Below are positions 1 to 6,014 of a DNA stretch of 8,079 nucleotides, one piece after another (the first letter of the stretch is position 1; each line of letters starts with the position of its first letter). A model generated the notes under the pieces. That model searched no databases, was not told the origin of the DNA, and was given only the letters and a program-made list of their open reading frames with translations. Origin of the DNA: an uncultured Oscillospiraceae bacterium (lineage in GTDB: Bacteria > Bacillota > Clostridia > Oscillospirales > Acutalibacteraceae); contig UQFM01000081.1 of assembly GCA_900540295.1 (NCBI GenBank), positions 1-8,079 on the forward strand, read 5' to 3'. The position numbers and the translations under genes were made by a program.

Positions 1-48
1 CGAGATACTGATCGGTCTCGTGGGCTCGGAGATGTGTATAAGAGACAG
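1..48 (+). other. Nextera i7-side sequencing adapter (contamination)
   Basis: This is not genomic. Bases 1-6 match the end of the P7 primer, 7-14 (ACTGATCG) sit where the 8-base i7 index belongs, 15-29 (GTCTCGTGGGCTCGG) are the Read 2 adapter stem, and 30-48 (AGATGTGTATAAGAGACAG) are the 19-bp Tn5 mosaic end. The octamer's reverse complement, CGATCAGT, is one I recall from the Nextera XT v2 index set; that is from memory. Native sequence begins at 49. Confidence 0.98.
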
Positions 49-1396
49 CTTTTTGACAGGTAAAATCAAAGTACGCAATTTTATACTTTTACTGTTTTCC
101 CTTGTTTTTTACGCATGGGGCGAGCCGAAATATATACTGCTGATGCTTGCCGCAACCGCAGTGGATTATGCGGCGGGGCTGCTGATTGAAAAATACCGCG
201 GTACAGGTAAAGCCAAATTCTTTTTGTTCTGTGCGGTTTTTCTCACGCTTTCTGTGCTCGGTGTATTTAAATATGCCGATTTTTTTGCCGACAGTGTCAA
301 TCGGGTATTTTCCCTGCAAATGCCGCTTTTGGGTCTTTCCCTGCCGATTGGGATTTCATTTTTCACCTTTCAGGCACTGACTTATGTTGTAGATGTTTAC
401 CGCGGGCGGGTGCCTGTACAGTCTTATTATTACAAACTGCTTTTGTATGTTTCCATGTTCCCGCAGTTGATTGCAGGACCGATTGTGCGTTACAGCGATG
501 TTTGTGCGCAGATTGACGGGCGTGTCTGCACTTGGCAGAAAGCATCGCGCGGGATTTTGCGTTTTTGTGTCGGTCTTTTGAAAAAAGCGATTGTTGCGAA
601 CTTTGCAGGGGAGTTGACTGAAAAACTGCTCGGCGCAGACCTTTCCCAGCTATCTTCTGTCGGGGCTTGGGTCGGCATTGTCGCCTATGCGATTCAAATC
701 TATTTTGATTTTTCCGGATATTCGGATATGGCAATCGGTTTGGGGCGTGTATTTGGATTTGATTTTCCCGAGAATTTCCGTTATCCGTATGCCGCACATT
801 CCGTCAATGATTTTTGGCGGCGCTGGCATATTACTTTAAGTTCCTTTTTCCGCGATTATGTGTATATTCCGCTTGGCGGCAACCGTAAGCGCTGGGCGTT
901 TAACATGTTGCTTGTCTGGTTGCTGACAGGACTTTGGCACGGCGCATCTTGGAATTTTGTGCTTTGGGGGCTTTATTATTTCTTTTTCCTGATGTTGGAA
1001 AAGCTGTATTTGGGAGATATTCTGGAAAAGCTTCCCAAAGCCGCTCGGCATATTTACACAGTGATTGTTGTTTTAATCGGCTGGGTATTTTTCTTTTTTA
1101 CGGATTTGTCTGCAATCAAAGCATTTTTTGCGGCGGCATTCGGGGCAAACGGCTTTGCCGATGTTACGCAGAATGCGATAATTACCAATTATATTGTGGT
1201 ATTGCTTGTGGGCGCTGTGTTTTCCGTTCCTGTTTTTTCAAAGATACTTGCTTTGGGAAATCGGTTGTGTGAAAGCAAAATCGGCAAAGTACTTGTGAAT
1301 GTATCTTGTGTGATTTTTACTTTTTCCGCATTGTGGATTGCAACTGCCGCCTTGGTCGGTTCAAGCTACAATCCGTTCTTATATTTTCGGTTTTAA
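49..1396 (+). CDS. MBOAT family O-acyltransferase (AlgI/DltB/PatA-like), 5' partial
   Basis: Integral membrane acyltransferase that probably moves an acyl (usually acetyl) group across the membrane to an exported polysaccharide or cell-wall polymer; the exact acceptor cannot be told. The native frame encodes 448 residues from the first full codon at 50. It starts inside the conserved N-terminal part (VRNFILLLFSLVFYAWGEPKY), so I estimate 25-35 residues plus the start codon are lost. An apparent GTG start at 20 lies inside the adapter and adds a false MGSEMCIRDS peptide. Family hallmarks: FWRRWHITLSSFFRDYVYIP with His encoded at 827-829, and GLWHGASWNFVLWG with the expected catalytic MBOAT His at 938-940. 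Many hydrophobic helices are visible. The stop at 1394-1396 is 12 bp before the DHHW-like gene, the usual partner order. The family call is secure; the substrate is not. Confidence 0.93.
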
Positions 1397-1408
1397 CAGG
1401 TTCAAACG

Positions 1409-1816
1409 ATGATTTATTTAAAGAAATTGAAAAAATCTGTAAAAAAGAATACGACGCCGTCCGTGTTGTCTCTGCACGGCATGACAGCGGGGCTTGTTGT
1501 GCTTTTGTTTTGCGGAACATTGGTTGGGTTCTTTTTGCACAGTGCCTTTGATACAGATGCCACTGTGTCCGAAAGCGAAAACCGCGCATTGGCGACAATG
1601 CCGAGTATTTCCGTAAAGACCTTGACGGATGGGTCGTTTATGACAGATTTTGAAGTTTACTATGCAGATACCTTTCCACAGCGGGAACGGTTTTTAACAT
1701 GGAATCAAAAAATTACCGCGATTTTTTCAGGTGTTCGCGGTAAAGATGATGTCGTGCTTGTCTCAAAAATGGAAAAAGACGATTTTGCGGGGCAGGATAT
1801 TGATTATGATGAATAA
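1409..1816 (+). pseudogene. DHHW / AlgJ-AlgX-like protein, N-terminal fragment only
   Basis: 135-residue fragment resembling the start of DHHW-type (SGNH-hydrolase-like) proteins, which work with MBOAT acyltransferases in polymer O-acetylation outside the membrane. Visible parts: basic cytoplasmic N-terminus (KKLKKSVKK), one membrane segment at about 25-45, then the family's typical ENRALATMPS (57-66) and DFEVYYADTFPQRERF (80-95). Whole members are, from memory, about 370-400 residues, and the catalytic Asp/His region follows. Here a TAA stop comes right after GQDIDYDE, and no other frame continues the protein, because the next gene begins at 1836. So roughly two thirds is absent, not frameshifted. 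The ribosome binding site before ATG 1409 is weak (AGG at 1398-1400), and expression may be coupled to the MBOAT gene. The cause is a real deletion or a false junction. A short functional protein is possible but unlikely. Confidence 0.72.
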
Positions 1817-1835
1817 TTTTTTATGGGGTGACGTT

Positions 1836-3266
1836 ATGAAATACGATGTAGTGGTGATTGGTGCCGGCGTTGTCGGCGCGCTGATTACCCGTGAGCTTTC
1901 CAAGCTCAATGTGCATGTGGCTATGGCAGACAAGTTTAACGATGTCGCCATGGGCACAACCAAAGCGAACAGTGCGATTGTGCACGGCGGCTTTGATGCG
2001 GCAAACGGCACTTTGAAAGCAAAGCTGAATGTGCGCGGCACGGAGCTGATGCCGCAAATCTGCAAGGCGCTTTCTGTACCGTACCGCAACAACGGCTCGT
2101 TGGTATTGGCGTTCTCGGAAAAGGAAATGGAGCATGTACACATGCTTTATGAACGCGGTGTGAAAAACGGTGTACCGCGTCTTTCCGTGGTCGACAAGGA
2201 AACAGTGCTTCAAATGGAACCGCACGTAAGCGAAGAAGTCGTCGGTGCATTGCTTTCCGAATCCGCAGGTATTGTTTGCCCGTATGAGCTGACGATTGCG
2301 GCGGCAGAAAATGCGGTTACGAACGGTGCGGAATTTTTGCGCAATTGTGAAGTGCAGGCGATTCGGGAAGAAAACGGCGAATTTATTTTAGAAACCTCAC
2401 TCGGTGAAATTACCGCAAAATATGTTGTAAATGCCGCAGGCATTCACTCCGATGACATTGCGCGCATGATTGGCGACGATTCCGTCTCTTTGGTGGCACG
2501 CAAAGGCGAGTATTATCTGTTGGATAAATCCTTCGGCTATATGGCAGATCACACCATTTTCCAGTGTCCCAATGAAATGGGTAAGGGCGTTTTGGTGACG
2601 CCCACTGTGGACGGCAATCTGCTGATTGGTCCTTCCGCTTTGGATGTGGACGATAAAGAAGATGTAGATACCACGCCCGACGGCTTGGAGTTCATTGTGG
2701 AAAAAGCAAAGAAATCCGTGCCGACACTCAATGTGCGCGGTGCGATTACGTCTTTTGCAGGTATGCGTGCACACCCTGTGACAGACGACTTTATCATTGC
2801 TTTCTCCGAAAAGAGTGACCGTTTCCTGAATGTGGCGGGTATTGAGTCACCCGGTCTTTCGGCGGCGCCTGCGATTGCGGAAATGGTGGCGGATATGCTC
2901 AAAGAAAAAGCGAATCTTACCGAAAAATCCGCATATGCGGAAACAAGGGAAGCGCCTGTTCGGTTCCGCCATATGTCAAAATCCGAGCGCGAGGCGCTGA
3001 TTGCCAAAAACAAAGCATACGGCAGAATTATTTGCCGCTGTGAAACGATTACCGAGGGCGAAATCGTGGACGCGATTCACGCACCTGCGGGCGCACGCGA
3101 TGTAGACGGCGTCAAGCGCCGTACGCGCGCAGGCATGGGCAGATGCCAAGGCGGATTTTGCGGTTCAAAGGTTGTGGAAATTCTCGCACGCGAGTTAAAT
3201 GTACCGATGAACGAAATTACAAAGTTCGGCGGCGAATCGAAAATTCTGTTTGAGAAAACAAAGTGA
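1836..3266 (+). CDS. FAD-dependent dehydrogenase, GlpA-like, with C-terminal BFD [2Fe-2S] domain
   Basis: 476-residue flavoprotein of the DAO/GlpA-L-2-hydroxyglutarate oxidase superfamily. The likely reaction is oxidation of sn-glycerol-3-phosphate to dihydroxyacetone phosphate or of a similar 2-hydroxy substrate. The Rossmann FAD motif GAGVVG is at 9-14. A mid-protein segment SFAGMRAHPVTDDF is followed by AGIESPGLSAAPAIAEM, typical of the clostridial branch. The C-terminal BFD-like domain has Cys400, Cys402, Cys437 and Cys442 (CxC-x34-CxxxxC), fitting one [2Fe-2S] cluster. E. coli GlpA is longer (about 540 residues). I chose ATG 1836, preceded by GGGGTG with good spacing; an in-frame ATG at 1731 would add 35 unrelated residues inside the DHHW frame. 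Only a weak possible -10 (TATGAT, 1805-1810) lies upstream, with no good -35. It is first of three tightly packed genes. Substrate identity is inferred from neighbours. Confidence 0.88.
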   Translation: MKYDVVVIGAGVVGALITRELSKLNVHVAMADKFNDVAMGTTKANSAIVHGGFDAANGTLKAKLNVRGTELMPQICKALSVPYRNNGSLVLAFSEKEMEHVHMLYERGVKNGVPRLSVVDKETVLQMEPHVSEEVVGALLSESAGIVCPYELTIAAAENAVTNGAEFLRNCEVQAIREENGEFILETSLGEITAKYVVNAAGIHSDDIARMIGDDSVSLVARKGEYYLLDKSFGYMADHTIFQCPNEMGKGVLVTPTVDGNLLIGPSALDVDDKEDVDTTPDGLEFIVEKAKKSVPTLNVRGAITSFAGMRAHPVTDDFIIAFSEKSDRFLNVAGIESPGLSAAPAIAEMVADMLKEKANLTEKSAYAETREAPVRFRHMSKSEREALIAKNKAYGRIICRCETITEGEIVDAIHAPAGARDVDGVKRRTRAGMGRCQGGFCGSKVVEILARELNVPMNEITKFGGESKILFEKTK

Positions 3267-3277
3267 GGTGTGAAGAA

Positions 3278-4534
3278 ATGCTGAATTATGATTTGGTCGT
3301 GGTCGGCGGCGGTCCCGCAGGTATGGCGGCGGCGTTGCAGGCACACGAGGAAGGTATTGAAAAAATCATTATCTTAGAGCGTGCCGATACACTCGGCGGT
3401 ATTCTGGAGCAGTGTATTCACACGGGCTTCGGTTTGCACTATTTCGGCGAAGAGCTTTCAGGTCCCGAGTATGCGGGCAGATTTATTGAACAGGTTTATA
3501 ATACGGATATTGACGTAAAAGTTGATACCATGGTATTAGACATTTCTGCGGACAATGTGGTTACGGCGGTCAATAATTTTGATGGGCTGTTGACCATTCA
3601 GGCAAAGGCGATTGTACTTGCTATGGGTTGCCGTGAGCGTCCGAGAGGCGCGCTCTCCATCGCGGGCAGCCGTGCGGCAGGCATTATGACCGCGGGTACC
3701 GCGCAGAAATATGTCAATATGGACGGCTATATGCCCGGTAAAACGGTTGTCATTTTAGGTTCGGGCGACATCGGTTTGATTATGGCGCGCCGAATGACCT
3801 TAGAGGGCGCAAAGGTGAAAGCGGTTTGCGAACTGATGCCGTATTCGGGCGGGTTGACCCGTAATATTGTCCAGTGCTTAGAGGATTTCGGTATTCCGTT
3901 GCGTCTTTCCTGCACCGTTGTGGCAACGCACGGCAAGGAACGCTTAGAGGGCGTTACGGTTGCGAATGTTGACGAGCATCTGAAACCCATTCCGGGAACG
4001 GAAGAATATATCCCGTGCGATACTTTGATGCTCTCCGTCGGTCTGATTCCCGAAAATGAGCTTTCCAAAAATGCAGGGATTGCGTTAGACCCTGTGACCA
4101 ACGGTCCTGTGGTTGATGAATACCGCGAAACTACACATCAAGGCGTGTTTGCCTGCGGCAACGTATTGCAGGTGCATGATTTGGTGGACTTTGTGACCGA
4201 GGAAAGCAAGCTTGCGGGTCTTGGCGCCGCGAAGTTTATTAAAGGCGAAAAGGCGGCAGACGGTTTGGTACATACCAAAGGTGAGAACGGCGTACGGTAT
4301 ATTGTTCCGCAAAATATCAACCGCGCAACAGATAAGGATGTGAAGCTGTATTTCCGTGTCGGCCGTGTGCTTGAAAATGTCACTTTGACGGTTACCTGCG
4401 GTGACGAGGTTCTGCTTTCTAAGAAAAAGCGGAAAATGACGCCCGGTGAGATGGAATATGTCACTTTAAAAGCAGAAGTTATCAAACAACTGCCGACAGA
4501 CAGTACAATTGTCGTCAGCACGAAGGAGGCGTAA
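3278..4534 (+). CDS. NAD(P)/FAD-dependent oxidoreductase (GlpA partner)
   Basis: 418-residue flavoprotein with two dinucleotide-binding Rossmann motifs: GGGPAG at 10-15 for FAD and GSGDIG at 161-166 for NAD(P). Conserved stretches are GGILEQCIHTGFG (Cys46), the GCRERPRG loop (Cys118) and GVFACGNVLQVHDLVDFV, the usual C-terminal FAD-contact region. A tail of about 80 residues after it looks beta-rich. It belongs to the pyridine nucleotide-disulphide oxidoreductase superfamily but lacks a CxxC redox pair near those sites, so it is unlikely to be a thioredoxin reductase. Its probable role is electron exchange between the GlpA-like subunit and NAD(P)(H); this is inferred from the conserved gene order. 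ATG 3278 is chosen because GAGGTG (3265-3270) is well spaced before it; a GTG at 3263 overlaps the previous stop and is less likely. Eleven bases separate it from the upstream gene. Confidence 0.88.
   Translation: MLNYDLVVVGGGPAGMAAALQAHEEGIEKIIILERADTLGGILEQCIHTGFGLHYFGEELSGPEYAGRFIEQVYNTDIDVKVDTMVLDISADNVVTAVNNFDGLLTIQAKAIVLAMGCRERPRGALSIAGSRAAGIMTAGTAQKYVNMDGYMPGKTVVILGSGDIGLIMARRMTLEGAKVKAVCELMPYSGGLTRNIVQCLEDFGIPLRLSCTVVATHGKERLEGVTVANVDEHLKPIPGTEEYIPCDTLMLSVGLIPENELSKNAGIALDPVTNGPVVDEYRETTHQGVFACGNVLQVHDLVDFVTEESKLAGLGAAKFIKGEKAADGLVHTKGENGVRYIVPQNINRATDKDVKLYFRVGRVLENVTLTVTCGDEVLLSKKKRKMTPGEMEYVTLKAEVIKQLPTDSTIVVSTKEA
4521..4530 (+). promoter_or_regulatory. Ribosome binding site deciding the DUF1667 start
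   Basis: AAGGAGG at 4523-4529 lies inside the last codons of the upstream oxidoreductase, nine bases before ATG 4539. It rules out an earlier in-frame start at 4509 and implies translational coupling of the two genes. Confidence 0.8.
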
Positions 4535-4538
4535 CGCA

Positions 4539-4898
4539 ATGGAAAAAAGAGATTTAATTTGTGTGTCGTGCCCCATTGGCTGTGCCGTCACCGTGGAGTT
4601 GGACGACAACGGGCAGGTACTTTCCGTAACGGGTAATACCTGTAAACGCGGGGACAGCTATGCACGGCAGGAGTGCACACATCCCGAACGGATGCTGACA
4701 TCTACCGTCAAGGTTGAAGGCGGCAGAATGCCTGTAGTACCCGTCAAATCCGCGAAACCGATTCCGAAAGAATTGCTGTTTGACTGTATGACGGAAATCA
4801 ATAAAGTCACTTTAGCCGCGCCTGTGAAAATCGGCGATGTTGTATTAGAGAATATCTTGAATACAGGGGTAAACATCGTCGCAACCAACGAGGCGTAA
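4539..4898 (+). CDS. DUF1667 domain-containing Cys-rich protein
   Basis: 119-residue soluble protein that matches DUF1667 (Pfam PF07892) by motif and context. Its N-terminus carries ICVSCPIGC and NTCKRG, giving Cys8, Cys11, Cys15 and Cys35 (CxxC-x3-C-x19-C), with Cys46 further on. That spacing resembles the small [4Fe-4S] modules at the start of molybdopterin oxidoreductases, so an Fe-S cluster is plausible but not shown. The rest (TSTVKVEGGRMPVVPVKSAKPIP) is typical of the family. It is the third gene of the redox operon, starting 4 bases after the previous stop, and is likely a small electron-transfer or assembly subunit of the complex formed by the two flavoproteins. A strong terminator begins 17 bp after its stop, so it ends the transcript. 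Function is unproven in general. Confidence 0.9.
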   Translation: MEKRDLICVSCPIGCAVTVELDDNGQVLSVTGNTCKRGDSYARQECTHPERMLTSTVKVEGGRMPVVPVKSAKPIPKELLFDCMTEINKVTLAAPVKIGDVVLENILNTGVNIVATNEA

Positions 4899-4914
4899 AG
4901 CTTTTTGAGAAATG

Positions 4915-4959
4915 AAAAACGGGGAAAAGATCACTTTCGGTGGTCTTTTTCCCGTTTTT
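4915..4959 (+). terminator. Rho-independent terminator after the redox operon
   Basis: A 20-bp inverted repeat (4915-4934 with 4940-4959) has only two G-U pairs, a 5-base loop TTTCG, and a right arm ending CCCGTTTTT. The left arm begins with an A-run, so it could also act on the other strand. It lies between the DUF1667 stop and the peptidase start. Confidence 0.9.
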
Positions 4960-4977
4960 GGCGTGTGAGGTAGATTT

Positions 4978-5901
4978 ATGGAAAAAAAGAAAATGCATCG
5001 TATGCAAATTGCGCTTTCAGTTGTATCTGCACTGCTGATTCTCTGTATTGCGGTGTTGAGCATTGCATTTTACAAGCTCAACAGTGTCAATTTGTTTTCA
5101 AAGAACATTGTACTCAGCAATGCATCTTTTATGAACGGAAGGGATACAGAAGTACATGTAGAAGAACTTCCAAGTGTACCCGGAGATTTTGTACCAAGTG
5201 CGGATTATGCTTCGCTGTATTCGGTGCAGAAAGATTTAAATATGAAGCAAAATGAGCTGAAAAATTTAATTGACGGTATGCAGTTCCAAACCATACTTTC
5301 CGTCCCGCATTTACAGCAAGGGGATACACTTCCGAACGGCTGTGAGGCGGTTTGCGCGGCAACCTTACTGCAATATTGCGGTTTTTCTGTAACGGCGGAA
5401 GAATTTGTAGACGGTTATTTGCCGTGTGAACCTGTAAAACTGCGTTGGGGCTGTCGATACGGTCCCGACCCATCAAAGGCATATGCGGGAAATCCGCGGC
5501 AAACCCGCGGCGGATTCGGATGCTTTGCACCTGTCATTGCAGAAGCGTTAAGAAACTGCTTGCCGAAAGAGTATCTTGTTGCGGATTTAACCGGAAAACC
5601 GCTGAGTGAGCTGGCGATTACGTATATCGGGGTCGGAATTCCGATTGCGGTTTGGGTTACACAGGATATGCAACCGATTGAAAAAGCGTACCAGTGGCAG
5701 TCCTATGACAAAACGGAAACCTTTTTGTATCCCGTGAATCAGCACTGTATGGTTTTGTGCGGGTTTGATACAGAGAAGTATTATTTTTCCGACCCGCTGT
5801 CCAATGAAGCAGTGGTATCCTATCCGCGCGAAACCGTGGAAAATTGCTATCGTTCTATGGGCATGCAGGCTGTTGCGATTTTCAGTACGGAGAAGCAGTA
5901 A
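4978..5901 (+). CDS. Membrane-anchored C39-like cysteine peptidase
   Basis: 307-residue protein with a basic N-terminus, one hydrophobic signal-anchor at about 10-33, a linker, and a papain-like domain of the Peptidase_C39_2 type from about residue 105 to the end. Landmarks: VPHLQQGDTLPNGCEAVCAATLL with predicted catalytic Cys122 and an upstream Gln (113/114), VNQHCMVLCGFD with His256, and YYFSDPLS with Asp272. The order Gln-Cys-His-Asp fits the family. The enzyme should act outside the membrane on peptides or the cell wall, but no substrate is evident, and no ABC exporter, bacteriocin or leader gene lies nearby. The ATG at 4978 follows GAGG at 4967-4970. It lies just 18 bp after a terminator stem, leaving no room for an ordinary promoter between them. 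Stops are TAA then TAG (5899-5904, with one intervening base overlap in reading). Family call is firm; role unknown. Confidence 0.85.
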   Translation: MEKKKMHRMQIALSVVSALLILCIAVLSIAFYKLNSVNLFSKNIVLSNASFMNGRDTEVHVEELPSVPGDFVPSADYASLYSVQKDLNMKQNELKNLIDGMQFQTILSVPHLQQGDTLPNGCEAVCAATLLQYCGFSVTAEEFVDGYLPCEPVKLRWGCRYGPDPSKAYAGNPRQTRGGFGCFAPVIAEALRNCLPKEYLVADLTGKPLSELAITYIGVGIPIAVWVTQDMQPIEKAYQWQSYDKTETFLYPVNQHCMVLCGFDTEKYYFSDPLSNEAVVSYPRETVENCYRSMGMQAVAIFSTEKQ

Positions 5902-5934
5902 TAGAAACAGGTATATAGAATCCATTTAAAAAGA

Positions 5935-5975
5935 AAAAGAAGTACGATGGTTTTAACACCAACCGTACTTCTTTT
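5935..5975. terminator. Bidirectional terminator between convergent genes
   Basis: The stem pairs AAAAGAAGTACG (5935-5946) with CGTACTTCTTTT (5964-5975). After a small internal loop it continues as TGGT (5948-5951) with ACCA (5958-5961), closed by the 6-base loop TTTAAC. A-rich sequence precedes it and T-rich sequence follows it, so it can end transcripts of both the peptidase (+) and the hydrolase (-). Confidence 0.85.
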
Positions 5976-6014
5976 AAATTATGATGAAATTATTTGCATA
6001 TCTAACTTAAACAG

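Noticed and set aside
363..797. Long open frame on the minus strand within the MBOAT gene (and similar ones at 2397-3013 and 4138-4539)
   Set aside because: Composition is low-complexity and unlike proteins, they lie fully opposite well-recognised genes, and no ribosome binding site supports them.
1783..1810. Promoter for the redox operon (TTTTGC / TATGAT)
   Set aside because: The -10-like hexamer is acceptable but the -35 match is poor, and it lies in a suspected junction, so I do not list it as a feature.
1731..1835. Longer start for the GlpA-like protein (ATG 1731)
   Set aside because: The extra 35 residues lie in the wrong frame of the DHHW gene and do not look like a flavoprotein N-terminus; ATG 1836 directly precedes the Rossmann motif and has a ribosome binding site.
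3263..3277. GTG start overlapping the stop of the GlpA-like gene
   Set aside because: It would place the start before the GAGGTG site; ATG 3278 has proper spacing and fits the family N-terminus.
4509..4538. Earlier in-frame start for the DUF1667 protein giving an Arg-rich leader
   Set aside because: AAGGAGG at 4523-4529 points to ATG 4539, and the Arg-rich stretch is only the other frame of the upstream gene end.
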